Positions 8,501 to 17,644 of a DNA stretch of 64,000 nucleotides are shown here, piece after piece (within the stretch, counting starts at the first letter, position 1; each line of letters starts with the position of its first letter). The position numbers were made by a program, and so were the translations under genes. A model generated the notes under the pieces. It was not told where the DNA came from. It searched no databases and saw nothing but the letters and a program-made list of their open reading frames with translations. This DNA is from an uncultured Lachnospiraceae bacterium (GTDB lineage: Bacteria > Bacillota > Clostridia > Lachnospirales > Lachnospiraceae). The DNA lies in assembly GCA_910587935.1 (NCBI GenBank), contig CAJUNP010000002.1, positions 87,455 through 151,454 of the forward strand. Reading direction: 5' to 3'.

Positions 8501-11500
8501 TACTGCCTCTTCGTCGGTTACTTCTTTATCCATAGTAAACTCTAAGGCAAGCTCTGCCATTTCAGCAGTAATTTCCTTTGTCATTTCGGCATAAGCCCTG
8601 CCGTCTTTGGAATACAATCCAACCTTAATATTTTTCGGCGAATCTGCCCTGGCCTTTAATGTAAGTTTATAATCATCGCCTTTCAGCAGCTGGATTCCCG
8701 GCTGTTTCAAAGCCACGTCATCAATCGCCGCTGAATTGGTAATCGTTGCTTTCATGGTACGATTAGAGGTATCTACATCATATTCGCCCACTTTATTCCA
8801 GTAAACAAATCTGCCGGCGCCCTGATCGAACCCGCCGTTGTAAATATGCTCGCCGTTGTCTAACGGTTTTTTCTTTCCGTTAAGTTTTTCATTTTCGATA
8901 TCTTCCAGTTCTTTGTCTGAAAGAGCAACCAGCTTCACATTACCGACATAAACCGAACCTGTCGTATTTCCAAGGTTCATTTCAATACGCGCCGTGGGAT
9001 CGGAATCACTGGTCATCGTAAAGATATATTCAAAAGACTGAACCTCTGATGTAAGGTTTGGAGTAATACCGCTGTCATAACCTTTCCAGCCGTTATCCCC
9101 ATCTCCTTTGGGCGCTACGGAGAAGTTTCTTCCGCCCGCTGCGTCCGTGTAAGCGTCAAAAGTTAATTTGTACGCATACCCTTTTGCCAGAGGCACATGC
9201 TGAATCAGCTGAACGTCGTAATTATTGGCTCCCGTTTTTGTAACGTCAATCTTTGCAAACTTCGCGCCGTCTTTGTCCGCTACAGAAATATCTGTTGCCG
9301 CTCCCAATCCTGTGTTGGTCGCAGAACTCCAATATCCAAGCCCCGGCTCTACCGTAGCGCCGTCGCCCATCTGGTGATCTTTTAATGTCTCAAACTCAGG
9401 ATCTTTAATATAGTTGCCGTTCTCATCTGCATGTTTCTTGTTTGCCTCAAAAAATTCGCTGTCACGGTCTACATCCGGAGCATCGGGATCTTTATCATAA
9501 TCCGCGTTGGTGTCTTTGTACACCCTGACATAATCCACCTTCATGGACTTACCCAGATCCTCTGCGGAGGGTTCTACGTTTCCTATATAGTTGCCGCCCA
9601 AGGCCAGATTAAACAGGATATAAAAATCTTCGTCAAAAGGTGCGGGATATGCGTAATTGGAAGAAGCGCCTTCACCTTTTGCATACCAGTTATTTTCCAC
9701 ATGATACAGAATATCATCTACATACCATCTGATTTCACCGGGCTCCCACTCAACCGCATATACATGAGAATTCGCAGCTGCTCCCTCTTCCGGGAAGGTA
9801 TAGTGTCCGCCGCTGTATACGTTATTCGGCCATGTGCTTCCGTAATGGATCGTACCGTCTACAGTGTCAACGCTTTGCCCTGCTTCCATGATGTCAATCT
9901 CGCCGGAACTTGCCCACGTACCGTAAATATCCACGGTTTCGTTGGTGGGAAGCATCCAGAATGCCGGCCAGTAACCGGTCGCATTAGGAAGCTCCATAGC
10001 AGCCTCAATCCTGCCGTATGTAGTAGCGAACATCGTATCGGAACCGTCCTCGGACACCGTACGGATTCTGGCTGATGAATATTTAACCGTATTGTCGGTA
10101 ATGTTATATTTTTCCTTCAGTTCGTCCGTAAGAGCCGAACCGGTAATTACCAGTTTACCGTCTTCCAGTTTCACCGCTTCTTGTGTATAATACTGCTTCT
10201 CATTATTTCCCCAGTAAATCGGAGAAGATGAAGTTTCGTCGTCGCCGGACTTAAGACCTATTTCATAATCCCATTTCGTAAGATCCAGTTCCGTTCCGTC
10301 AAACTCATCCGCCCATTCCTTTGTCCAGTTTTCATTGGCAACATCTGCCGAATAAACGGGAAGGGTCATGGCTGTTTTATCGTAAGCTTCCGCTTCCACT
10401 TCGATTTTATATACATTCTGTTTTGCAAAAAGAGAACTGTCCAAGGTCAGTGTTCCCTCTGCCAGCGTATATTTATCTTCCGCTACTGTTTTATTATTCA
10501 CTTTTACTGCTGTAACTGCATTTCTCCACGCTTCGTCATCCGCAAATGTCAGTACGGGAGATTCTCCGATCTTATATCCGTTCTGCTTGGATACTTTATC
10601 GGTCGTCAGGGCAGGCGCCTCTGCTTTCTCTGTTCCCGGTGTTTTTACCCACTTCACGTTGGAAATGGTTACGGTTCCTGCACCGGTTCCGCCTCCCAGA
10701 TTGAAGAAAAGACGTACTGTTCCGGTTTCGTCAATTGTTTTAGTCGCTTTAAAATGTTCTTTCTGATTCGCCTTTAATGTCCAACCGCCTACACCGCCGG
10801 AACTCTCCATAAGAGGAGTATCGTTATCAGCACCCGTTTGATGTCTGGTCACTTTAAAATATGCCGGCTTATCAATGGTAGATAAAATATCAAATTCTAC
10901 CGTCCACTCTCCGGGAGTCAGCTCCACGCCGTTAATTGCCCACTGAATACTCCACCAGTCTATCTGTCCCCAGTTGCTGGATGTTAACGTTGCTTCCGTT
11001 CCTTTATAAGACCAGTTTGCTTCCACTCCGGTCCATACACCGATTCCTTTTGTAGTATCGGCAAGCTCTCCGACACCTATTTTAGATTTGGCTTCCAAAT
11101 CAATATACTCAGAAGGATCAGACGGTTCCTCTTTATCAGCCAAAGCCTGTTTTGCATCATTGATTGCCTTGGTTGCGTCTTCCACTTCTTTTGCGGTCGC
11201 CTTTTCATTATCAAGCACCGCCTTGGCAGCCGCTACGGCATCTGCATATGTCTTCCAGGATTCCTCCGTATATTTCGTATTTCCGGCTTCAACAATTGCA
11301 TTTTCCGTATCGTACAATGACTGCAGCGCCTGTCTCTGCTCTTCGGTTGCAAGATCGTTTTTAACGCCCGCCTGTTCTTCGGATAAAGTAAAGGTCTGCG
11401 TAATTCCCGCACTTTCACCGGCGGAATTCGCAGCCGTCAGCTTTACGGTATGCTCGCCTGCAGTGTATTTATTCTCTATAAATACCTCAGTCGATTCGGA

Positions 11501-11845
11501 AACGGCTACTCTCGCCACTTCTTCATCGTCAACATAAACAATCCAATTTTCCGGTACTCCTGCACTTCCCTGTTCCGAAGACCAGGTTACTTTTATCTTT
11601 CCTTTATTTTCGTCTTCAGTTTCCCAGTATGTAACCTGCAAATCTGCCGGATCAGCAGGTACCGTGCCTTCCGACGGCTGATTATCAGACACAGTTCCTT
11701 CGTCTGCCTGCGCCTGAAGTTCAACGTCTGCCGGCAATTGCATTGCCTGCGCTGTAATCGGCGAAATGTTTACCGAAGTAAAAATCATTGCCAAACTCAG
11801 CACAAGAGTTAACAAACGTTTGCAAAATAATTTCTTTTGCTTCAT
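5597..11845 (-). CDS. Secreted multidomain GH16 beta-glucanase (laminarinase type)
   Basis: A 2082-residue exported glycoside hydrolase. Order of parts: signal peptide (1-35), Fn3-like domain (66-155), FIVAR helical repeat (160-237), carbohydrate-binding-like domain (250-402), linker domain (410-500), GH16 catalytic domain (506-777), three further carbohydrate-binding-like domains (about 810-972, 1000-1137, 1145-1290), BIG2-like domain (1295-1372), second FIVAR (1378-1443), then about seven similar 80-residue beta modules to the end. The catalytic motif GEIDIMEAGQ gives nucleophile E649, D651 and acid/base E654, all intact. This family cuts beta-1,3 or mixed beta-1,3/1,4 glucans. There is no LPxTG-type anchor at the C-terminus; the FIVAR and beta modules probably hold it to the wall or polysaccharide. 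AAAGGGAGG precedes the ATG. Confidence 0.85.
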   Translation of the reverse strand: MKQKKLFCKRLLTLVLSLAMIFTSVNISPITAQAMQLPADVELQAQADEGTVSDNQPSEGTVPADPADLQVTYWETEDENKGKIKVTWSSEQGSAGVPENWIVYVDDEEVARVAVSESTEVFIENKYTAGEHTVKLTAANSAGESAGITQTFTLSEEQAGVKNDLATEEQRQALQSLYDTENAIVEAGNTKYTEESWKTYADAVAAAKAVLDNEKATAKEVEDATKAINDAKQALADKEEPSDPSEYIDLEAKSKIGVGELADTTKGIGVWTGVEANWSYKGTEATLTSSNWGQIDWWSIQWAINGVELTPGEWTVEFDILSTIDKPAYFKVTRHQTGADNDTPLMESSGGVGGWTLKANQKEHFKATKTIDETGTVRLFFNLGGGTGAGTVTISNVKWVKTPGTEKAEAPALTTDKVSKQNGYKIGESPVLTFADDEAWRNAVTAVKVNNKTVAEDKYTLAEGTLTLDSSLFAKQNVYKIEVEAEAYDKTAMTLPVYSADVANENWTKEWADEFDGTELDLTKWDYEIGLKSGDDETSSSPIYWGNNEKQYYTQEAVKLEDGKLVITGSALTDELKEKYNITDNTVKYSSARIRTVSEDGSDTMFATTYGRIEAAMELPNATGYWPAFWMLPTNETVDIYGTWASSGEIDIMEAGQSVDTVDGTIHYGSTWPNNVYSGGHYTFPEEGAAANSHVYAVEWEPGEIRWYVDDILYHVENNWYAKGEGASSNYAYPAPFDEDFYILFNLALGGNYIGNVEPSAEDLGKSMKVDYVRVYKDTNADYDKDPDAPDVDRDSEFFEANKKHADENGNYIKDPEFETLKDHQMGDGATVEPGLGYWSSATNTGLGAATDISVADKDGAKFAKIDVTKTGANNYDVQLIQHVPLAKGYAYKLTFDAYTDAAGGRNFSVAPKGDGDNGWKGYDSGITPNLTSEVQSFEYIFTMTSDSDPTARIEMNLGNTTGSVYVGNVKLVALSDKELEDIENEKLNGKKKPLDNGEHIYNGGFDQGAGRFVYWNKVGEYDVDTSNRTMKATITNSAAIDDVALKQPGIQLLKGDDYKLTLKARADSPKNIKVGLYSKDGRAYAEMTKEITAEMAELALEFTMDKEVTDEEAVLIIAFGGDTVSVEIDDVSMKRTSNRNVEWNTSLLYPLGGETWSNYTYLADPDNGGAVEDKEVPADGVVTEKGKPATNAWTYMIMTNAALQVGYSYELSFDIKSSVDAQIVTAKIEDGTYTATLEQNVETTTEWQTVNTTFKSIIGSGSALKFLFSNSKNKECDFSIRNVTLKVVDGPYLVMDSVPSELTVGETVQLNVRHAVEVNPAYETYQYASSDDKVVTVSESGLLTAVAEGSAKITVTSGAGAIKTFTVKVTATQQTPDKEELNEAVVKYEGYKEEDYTPESWKEFAKALKTAKEVAAKEGATQQEIADALAALEAAAAGLVKADQPGPGPVKEGLWIEEIPDQTYTGAAIKPVVRVYDGETPLKEKTDYTVSFKKNTNKGTADVIVKGKGNYAKTYTAHFEIVAKDIGDADITAPDVYTILTAQGTIKKNPKVTVKFGKKALKAATATKENDYSLTWDEIPKDAEGKLIPGSYTIIVTGHGNYTGTRNIAYDVCANDTILMSKVKISLSKSKVDYKDGGETERPEVVSATYGSGAKKVTLDPETDYRVDYVNADQVGKATVIVTAIPGTKYYGSKSQTYTVTGTALKAKDFDVQGISSEGYTYTGSEVTVDGLKVYDKNRKAAEGSQDLYEMQEGKDYTVGYNKNVNAGTAVITLTGKGGYTGSFTKTFKINKMDLGKKNQEGSGLEWSCAESAVHTKNKAVPGYTLVYNGVPLTEKKDYKVTCKKNAAVTDGKTATITIKGAGNFSGTIEETYAVTTPDVSTIYAVSADVAVPRTLNKLKASLKVYEASTGKALKAGSDYDKTFRYYILEEDGTERDVTAEDLKEDQIIHAVITLKGNYAGSGEAASAIRTQFRLYKVKASTFTVEKIEQQAYTGKAIEPEVVVYKDRNKTEKLTEGVDYRVNYSNNIKKGTAKVTITGIGNGYGGVKTVTFKIGTRNMDIEGNWAQKAAKGIADFFRNLF

Positions 11846-11874
11846 TTAAAATTACCTCCCTTTCTTAATTTTCA

Positions 11875-11930
11875 GCCGTGTCCCCTAGCAAAATGCTTAA
11901 CGGCGTAAATTTTTGGTAATTTAAATTATA
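11875..11930 (-). promoter_or_regulatory. -10 element and short folded leader of the GH16 gene
   Basis: A perfect TATAAT (11930-11925) lies 80 bases upstream of the GH16 start, without a convincing -35. The leader then folds as nested stems: GCCGT/ACGGC (11904-11900 with 11879-11875) enclosing AGCA/TGCT with an AGGGGAC internal loop. Its role is unknown. The rest of the gap 11846-12116 holds the two terminators listed next. Confidence 0.35.
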
Positions 11931-11990
11931 TATATTTTACAAATATTTTTTGAGGTCTCCTTTTTCAAATAGGTGTCTTTTTTTTATGTG

Positions 11991-12022
11991 AAAAAAATCT
12001 CCGTCAAATTGACCCGGAGATT
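11991..12022 (-). terminator. Second terminator after the ATP synthase operon
   Basis: Stem AATCTCCG/CGGAGATT (12022-12015 with 12003-11996) with an 11-base loop, followed on the minus strand by five more T. It backs up the terminator at 12059-12096. Confidence 0.6.
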
Positions 12023-12058
12023 CTTGTTTTATTAAAACAATTATTTAATTCACAAATG

Positions 12059-12096
12059 AAAAAAGGACATCCTATACAAGATAAGATGTCCTTTTT
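12059..12096 (-). terminator. Terminator of the ATP synthase operon
   Basis: A 12-bp stem pairs AAAAAGGACATC (12060-12071) with GATGTCCTTTTT (12085-12096), loop 13 bases, about 20 bases after the atpC stop. It has T-runs on both sides and could work in both directions. Confidence 0.75.
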
Positions 12097-12116
12097 ATAT
12101 TATTTTTACAATATTA

Positions 12117-12524
12117 TTATTTCAGCACTTCAATCCGTGCCATAGCGCGCAGCAACGCAGTCTCCGCCCTGGCCAGATCCGTTTCGGGCGTTTTGCTCTG
12201 CAGACGCTCCTGTGCCCTTTTTCTGGCTGCCTCCGCTCTTTCTGCGTTAATTTCTTCGGGCCACTCTACAATCTCAGCCAGTATAGTGACTTCATCCTCC
12301 AAAATTTCGGCAAATCCTGCATGAAGCGCCGCTTCCTTAATTTCATCCTCTTTTGTGATTGTAAGGATTCCGGGCTTAATAATAACCGTCGTGGGTACAT
12401 GTCTCTTATAGATACCGATTTCACCCTCCGTGGTATTAAATTCCACCATGCTTACCGCATCATCTTCATAGAAAATACGGTTCGGCGTAATGATTTTTAA
12501 AGTAAAGTTTCTATCCTCTGCCAT
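12117..12524 (-). CDS. atpC: F-type ATP synthase epsilon subunit
   Basis: Epsilon subunit of the F1 central stalk, which couples rotation and can inhibit ATP hydrolysis. The N-terminal beta-barrel (FTLKIITPNRIFYEDDA, TTEGEIGIYKRHVPT) and the C-terminal helical hairpin rich in Ala, Glu and Arg are clear; about 135 residues is normal. An open frame runs 11 codons further upstream, but the ATG at 12524 starts the standard MAEDRNF N-terminus and has AAAGG about 12 bases before it. It is the last gene of the operon, 44 bases after atpD, and is followed by two terminators. Confidence 0.92.
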   Translation of the reverse strand: MAEDRNFTLKIITPNRIFYEDDAVSMVEFNTTEGEIGIYKRHVPTTVIIKPGILTITKEDEIKEAALHAGFAEILEDEVTILAEIVEWPEEINAERAEAARKRAQERLQSKTPETDLARAETALLRAMARIEVLK

Positions 12525-12568
12525 TCCAATCCATGCCTTTCTTACAGCTTCTGACACCGTGCGGAATG

Positions 12569-13960
12569 CTATTTTATTCTGGCAAGCACATCATCAATGC
12601 TGCCCGCATTCAGGAAATAGCTTTCCGGCACTTCATCGTGTTTGCCTTCCAGAATCTCTCTGAAACCACGGATGGTCTCGTTAATAGGTACATATTTTCC
12701 GGGAAGTCCGGTAAACTGTCCCGCCACGAAGAAAGGCTGCGACAGGAATCTTTGTACCTTCCTGGCTCTGGATACCACAAGCTTATCCTCTTCGGACAGT
12801 TCATCCATACCAAGTATCGCAATAATATCCTGCAGTTCTTTGTATTTCTGTAAAATTTCCTGCACACCGCGGGCTACCTTGTAATGTTCCTCCCCTAAAA
12901 TTCTGGGATCCAGAATACGGGACGTGGACTCAAGAGGATCTACCGCCGGATAAATACCAAGCTCTACAATCGAACGGGACAAAACCGTCGTCGCATCCAG
13001 ATGTGCAAAGGTTGTTGCCGGCGCCGGGTCCGTCAGGTCATCCGCGGGAACATAAACGGCCTGAACGGATGTAATGGAACCGTTCTTGGTTGACGTGATA
13101 CGCTCCTGTAATGCGCCCATCTCAGTCTGTAAGGTAGGCTGATAACCTACCGCGGAAGGCATACGCCCTAAAAGTGCGGATACTTCAGAACCTGCCTGGG
13201 TGAAGCGGAAAATATTATCAATAAATAACAGCACGTCTTTTCCGCCCTTATCACGGAAGTATTCTGCCATGGTAAGTCCTGTAAGTCCCACGCGCATACG
13301 CGCTCCGGGCGGCTCGTTCATCTGACCGAACACCATGGTTGTTTTATCGATAACTCCGGATTCCATCATTTCATGGTAGAGGTCATTCCCTTCACGGGTA
13401 CGTTCTCCAACTCCGGTAAATACGGAATATCCGCCATGCTCCGTAGCAATATTACGGATCAGTTCCTGAATCAATACGGTTTTACCTACTCCGGCGCCGC
13501 CAAACAAACCGATCTTACCGCCTTTTTGATAAGGACAGAGAAGATCGACCACCTTAATTCCTGTTTCCAGAAGCTCAGCCTGCGTAGACTGCTCTTCAAA
13601 AGAAGGCGCCGGCCTGTGAATCGGTTCAAAGCTTACGTCTGTCGGAGCCGGCTTATTATCAATGGGCTGGCCCAGAACATTAAACAAACGTCCCAGTGTA
13701 TTCTCTCCTACGGGAACAGAAATCGGAGCGCCCGTAGCAGCAGCATCCATGCCTCTTACCAGTCCGTCGGTGCTGCCCATGGCAATACATCTGACCGTAT
13801 CATCACCCAGATGCTGGGATACCTCTACTACCAGTTCTCCGCCGTCCCGGGTGGCAATTGTAATTGCCTCGTTGATTTCGGGCAGATGTCCCTCTTCAAA
13901 TTTGATATCCAGTACGGCACCGATAATCTGAGTAATCTTACCTTTATTTACTCCTGCCAT
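12569..13960 (-). CDS. atpD: F-type ATP synthase beta subunit
   Basis: Catalytic subunit of the F1 head, 463 residues. Visible are the N-terminal barrel (KITQIIGAVLDIKF), the P-loop GGAGVGKTVLIQEL, the catalytic-glutamate region GVGERTREGNDL, the Walker B strand DVLLFIDNIFRFTQAGSEV, and the DELSEEDKL loop that contacts gamma. All key residues look intact. It lies between atpG and atpC in the usual order, 61 bases after atpG. Confidence 0.97.
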   Translation of the reverse strand: MAGVNKGKITQIIGAVLDIKFEEGHLPEINEAITIATRDGGELVVEVSQHLGDDTVRCIAMGSTDGLVRGMDAAATGAPISVPVGENTLGRLFNVLGQPIDNKPAPTDVSFEPIHRPAPSFEEQSTQAELLETGIKVVDLLCPYQKGGKIGLFGGAGVGKTVLIQELIRNIATEHGGYSVFTGVGERTREGNDLYHEMMESGVIDKTTMVFGQMNEPPGARMRVGLTGLTMAEYFRDKGGKDVLLFIDNIFRFTQAGSEVSALLGRMPSAVGYQPTLQTEMGALQERITSTKNGSITSVQAVYVPADDLTDPAPATTFAHLDATTVLSRSIVELGIYPAVDPLESTSRILDPRILGEEHYKVARGVQEILQKYKELQDIIAILGMDELSEEDKLVVSRARKVQRFLSQPFFVAGQFTGLPGKYVPINETIRGFREILEGKHDEVPESYFLNAGSIDDVLARIK

Positions 13961-14021
13961 TCTTTCCTCTCAATCTGCCGCGTTTTCTGCGGCTCTTTCT
14001 TATAAAATATCAACATTACTG

Positions 14022-14891
14022 CTAGGAAATTGCCTCTGCTCCCGCAATAATTTCTGTTAATTCCTGTGTAATAGAGCCTTGTCTTGCTCTGTTGAATTTC
14101 AGCGTTAAATCAGCAATCATTTCTTCCGCATTGCTTGTTGCAGAATCCATTGCCTGCATTCTGGCACCGTTTTCACTTGCCACAGATTCAATGAGACCTC
14201 CGTAAATAAGGCTGGTCACATATTTGGGTATAATCATATCAAGCGCTTCGTCATCCTCCGGCTCAAAACCCATCTGTGCCCTGCCCGCACTCTTTTCTTC
14301 CTGTGCGGCTCCGCCATCTTCACTGATCTCAACCGGTAAAAGCTTAATCAGCGTAGGCTCATGGCTTACGGTGTTTTTGAAGCGGGTATACGCAAGATAG
14401 ATTTCTCCGATCTCACCTTTGGCATAGGAATCCAGCAGTCTCCCCGCCAGCTGCATGGCGTCTGCATAAGCCGGTTCCTCCACAATTTCAGGATCTTCTT
14501 CCACAATGGCATATCCGTTTCGGGCCAAGGTATCTTTTCCCTTTTTACCGACAGCATAAATTAAAAGGTCTTCTTTTTTCAGTTCTCCCTTTGTAATCAG
14601 CTTGGTAATATTGGAATTGTAGCCTCCGGCCAGACCTCTGTTGGAGGTTATCACTACTACGGCTTTTTTGTCGGACTCGCCCGGACGAAGATACCTGTGA
14701 TCCAGATTTCCGGCCTTTTCAAGCATGTTTTTTACCGTTGCATACATGCAGTCAAAATAAGCCTTTGAACGCTCCGCGTTCTGTTTTGCCCTCTGCAGTT
14801 TTACCGTAGAAACAAGCTTCATCGCCTTAGTGATCTGCTGAGTACTCTGAATACTGCCTTTACGCCTTTTTATATCGCGCATTGACGCCAT
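14022..14891 (-). CDS. atpG: F-type ATP synthase gamma subunit
   Basis: Central rotor shaft, 289 residues. The N-terminal helix SMRDIKRRKGSIQSTQQIT with KAMKLVSTVKLQRAK and the C-terminal helix NAEEMIADLTLKFNRARQ with GSITQELTEI form the coiled coil inside the alpha/beta ring. The VVVITSNRGLAGGYNSN motif is the conserved Rossmann-like part. A short acidic insert near 190-215 (AAQEEKSAGR...EPEDDE) is common in Clostridia. It follows atpA by 26 bases. Confidence 0.96.
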   Translation of the reverse strand: MASMRDIKRRKGSIQSTQQITKAMKLVSTVKLQRAKQNAERSKAYFDCMYATVKNMLEKAGNLDHRYLRPGESDKKAVVVITSNRGLAGGYNSNITKLITKGELKKEDLLIYAVGKKGKDTLARNGYAIVEEDPEIVEEPAYADAMQLAGRLLDSYAKGEIGEIYLAYTRFKNTVSHEPTLIKLLPVEISEDGGAAQEEKSAGRAQMGFEPEDDEALDMIIPKYVTSLIYGGLIESVASENGARMQAMDSATSNAEEMIADLTLKFNRARQGSITQELTEIIAGAEAIS

Positions 14892-14917
14892 AATATCACC
14901 TGTTCCTTTTCTACGGT

Positions 14918-16426
14918 TTATGCTTTAAATTCTTTTTTAAACTCAACTAACGCTTTTTTCAGGGTTTCTTCCGTTGCATCGGAAATCACTTTTTCCTTTG
15001 CAATTGCATTCGGAACCTCAGCATAACTGGTATCCAAAAACTCAAAGAACTCTTTTTCAAAGCGGGTAATTGCATCAACCGGAATATCGAGCAGATATTT
15101 ATTGGTAACGGCATAGATAATAATTACCTGATACTGAACAGGCATGGGCTGATACTGGGGCTGTTTCAGCACTTCTTTAATACGCTCGCCCTGTGCCAGC
15201 TTCTCTTTGGTGTCCGCATCCAATTCGGAACCAAACTGGGAAAATGCCGCCAGTTCACGGTACTGTGCCAGCTCCACACGAATTGGCGCCGCAATCTTCT
15301 TCATTGCCTTAATCTGTGCCGCACCGCCTACACGGGATACGGAAAGACCTGCGTTAACGGCCGGACGGAAACCTGCGTTAAACATTTCCGTTTCCAGATA
15401 AATCTGTCCGTCTGTAATGGAAATAACATTCGTAGGAATATATGCCGAAACGTCTCCTGCCTGGGTTTCGATAATCGGAAGCGCCGTTAAGGAACCGCCG
15501 CCGTATTCTTCACTCATTCTCGCCGCACGCTCTAACAGTCTGGAATGTAAATAAAAGACGTCACCGGGATAAGCCTCACGGCCTGGGGGTCTTCTGAGGA
15601 GCAGGGAGAGTGTACGGTAAGCAGTCGCATGCTTACTCAGATCATCATAAACAACCAGAACGTCCTGACCGTTCTCCATCCACTCTTCTCCGATCGCACA
15701 TCCGGAATAGGGTGCAATATACTGCAGCGGAGCCATCTCACTTGCCGTAGAAGCAACTACCGTTGTATAAGCCATCGCGCCGTATTCTTCCAGTGTCTTC
15801 ACAATGGATGCAACCGTGGACGCTTTCTGTCCGATTGCCACATAGATACATTTTACATTCTGTCCCTTTTGATTAATGATGGTATCAATTGCTATTGCAG
15901 TTTTACCGGTCTGACGGTCGCCGATAATCAGCTCACGCTGGCCTCTTCCGATAGGAACCATGGAATCGATTGCCTTAATACCGGTCTGCAGAGGTGTATC
16001 AACGGATTTTCTTGTGATAACACCGGAAGCAACTCTTTCTATTTTACGGAATTTATCGGTCTGGATAGGACCTTTACCGTCAATCGGCTGACCAAGAGCA
16101 TTCACTACGCGTCCCAGCATTACGTCGCCTACGGGAACCTCTACCACACGCCCGGTAGTCTTTACGATATCACCTTCGTTGATATTTTTGGCGCTTCCCA
16201 GCAAAACGGCGCCCACATTATCCTCTTCCAGGTTTAGTACCATACCGTAAACATCACCGGGAAACTCAAGAAGCTCTCCCTGCATCGCATTCTCCAGGCC
16301 GTGTACACGCGCGATACCGTCCGCCACCTGGATAACCGTACCTACATCCGATACTTCCAGGGTGTCCGCATATCTCTTAATCTGTTCCTTGATCACCGAG
16401 CTTATTTCTTCTGGTCTTAAATTCAT
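14918..16426 (-). CDS. atpA: F-type ATP synthase alpha subunit
   Basis: Non-catalytic nucleotide-binding subunit of F1, 502 residues. The beta-barrel (VGTVIQVADGIARVHGLENA), P-loop GDRQTGKTAIAIDTI, DVLVVYDDLSKHA, and the C-terminal PVQYQVIIIYAVTNKYL region are all standard. It lies downstream of atpH and upstream of atpG in the canonical gene order. Confidence 0.97.
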   Translation of the reverse strand: MNLRPEEISSVIKEQIKRYADTLEVSDVGTVIQVADGIARVHGLENAMQGELLEFPGDVYGMVLNLEEDNVGAVLLGSAKNINEGDIVKTTGRVVEVPVGDVMLGRVVNALGQPIDGKGPIQTDKFRKIERVASGVITRKSVDTPLQTGIKAIDSMVPIGRGQRELIIGDRQTGKTAIAIDTIINQKGQNVKCIYVAIGQKASTVASIVKTLEEYGAMAYTTVVASTASEMAPLQYIAPYSGCAIGEEWMENGQDVLVVYDDLSKHATAYRTLSLLLRRPPGREAYPGDVFYLHSRLLERAARMSEEYGGGSLTALPIIETQAGDVSAYIPTNVISITDGQIYLETEMFNAGFRPAVNAGLSVSRVGGAAQIKAMKKIAAPIRVELAQYRELAAFSQFGSELDADTKEKLAQGERIKEVLKQPQYQPMPVQYQVIIIYAVTNKYLLDIPVDAITRFEKEFFEFLDTSYAEVPNAIAKEKVISDATEETLKKALVEFKKEFKA

Positions 16427-16497
16427 GGAACTGTACGCACCTTTCTTAATTAGTCCGGTTTTACCGGCTGATCCTGAAGCTGTCGGAAATCCTTGTG

Positions 16498-17058
16498 TTA
16501 ATTTCCGGCAGATCCAAGCTGAATTCTGTAAAGCTGTTTCTGAATTTCGGAAAGCTTGGTTTTGATGCTGCTGTCCACCACGCGGTCTTTTATTCGAATT
16601 ACCATACCGCCGATCAGACTTGCGTCTACCGAATAAAACATTTCCATTTTGCGGTAAGGCGTAGTGGCAAGAAGCCTATCCTCCACCTGGACTCTCTGAA
16701 TTTCATTTAAAGTAACCGCTGTCGTCACATAAGCGGTTCCGATGCCTTTCTCTTCTTTTATCCTTCTGATAAAATATTCTAATATGGCATCCAGCTCTTT
16801 ATAACGTTCTTTGGATATGATTAAAGCAAGAAATCCTGTAATTTCATCACTGATGCGGCCTTTAAAAACATTTTCAACCACTTCCGTCTTTTCCTCTTTG
16901 GAAATCTTCGGATGATTCAACAATTTACTTAAATCAGGATTCTTTTTTAAAGCTTCCAGCACTGCCTGAACTTCCTCCAGAAACACATCCGTCTTTTTTT
17001 CTTCGACAGCAAGCTCAAACAACGCCTCTCCATATGTTTTTGAAATTAGCTTAGCCAT
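16498..17058 (-). CDS. atpH: F-type ATP synthase delta subunit
   Basis: Peripheral-stalk subunit that ties the b dimer to the top of the alpha/beta ring, 186 residues. The N-terminal helical bundle (ISKTYGEALFELAVEEKK) and the C-terminal signature LIGGMVIRIKDRVVDSSI are clear. It overlaps the end of atpF by 13 bases, which points to coupled translation. Confidence 0.93.
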   Translation of the reverse strand: MAKLISKTYGEALFELAVEEKKTDVFLEEVQAVLEALKKNPDLSKLLNHPKISKEEKTEVVENVFKGRISDEITGFLALIISKERYKELDAILEYFIRRIKEEKGIGTAYVTTAVTLNEIQRVQVEDRLLATTPYRKMEMFYSVDASLIGGMVIRIKDRVVDSSIKTKLSEIQKQLYRIQLGSAGN

Positions 17059-17609
17059 GTGCTGTCACCTATTTCCTTTAATGTTTCATCAATCAGACTG
17101 TTCTGGATATTTGTGTCAATGGAAGCTGCCACCACTTTTCCTGCCATTACCGATGCGATGGAAATCATCTCTTTTTTCACATCGTCCGCCATCTTCTGCT
17201 TTTCAAGTTCCGCTTCCGCTTTTGCCCGTCCGACGATCCTCGCCGCTTCCTCTTTCGCCGCGGCTACAATCTGATTTTCATTATTCAGGGCTTTCTTTCT
17301 CGCTTCGCTTAAAATTTCCTGAGCTTCTTTATCAATCTCCTTTAACCGGAGTTCATACTCTTCTCTTAACGCCTTTGCCCGTTCCATATCGCTTGCGGCG
17401 TTCTCCAGCTCGCCTTTAATTTTTTCCTGTCTGTCGGAAAGCATCTTTCTCGCCGGATTAAACAGGAAATAGGACATTGCCAGAAACAACACAAACACAG
17501 CGATCATGGTCAGCACCGCGTCTGCTAAAAGCTGGAAATCCAGATTAAAAAGCCTTGGTTCCATACCAGCTGTCAGAACCATCAGATTTACACTAAGTAA
17601 CGTCTTCAA
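17046..17609 (-). CDS. atpF: F-type ATP synthase b subunit
   Basis: Peripheral stalk, 187 residues. A membrane helix (about 28-50, DAVLTMIAVFVLFLAMSYF) is followed by a long amphipathic coiled coil beginning FNPARKMLSDRQEKIKGEL and running to about 160. The N-terminal 25 residues before the membrane helix are longer than in E. coli, so an internal start (such as M16) is possible. It lies between atpE and atpH, overlapping the latter. Confidence 0.92.
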   Translation of the reverse strand: MKTLLSVNLMVLTAGMEPRLFNLDFQLLADAVLTMIAVFVLFLAMSYFLFNPARKMLSDRQEKIKGELENAASDMERAKALREEYELRLKEIDKEAQEILSEARKKALNNENQIVAAAKEEAARIVGRAKAEAELEKQKMADDVKKEMISIASVMAGKVVAASIDTNIQNSLIDETLKEIGDSTWLS

Positions 17610-17644
17610 CCTTCTGCCTCCTTTCTATATTTTTGCGAAGGCAA

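Noticed and set aside
9431..10075. Plus-strand open frame of 214 codons opposite the GH16 catalytic domain
   Set aside because: Overlaps the conserved catalytic motif on the other strand; no motif of its own.
11875..11904. Known riboswitch class in the GH16 leader
   Set aside because: The nested stem with AGGGGAC did not fit c-di-GMP, fluoride or guanidine patterns I know; reported only as a folded leader.
13373..14005. Plus-strand open frame of 210 codons opposite atpD
   Set aside because: Shadow of the highly conserved beta subunit.
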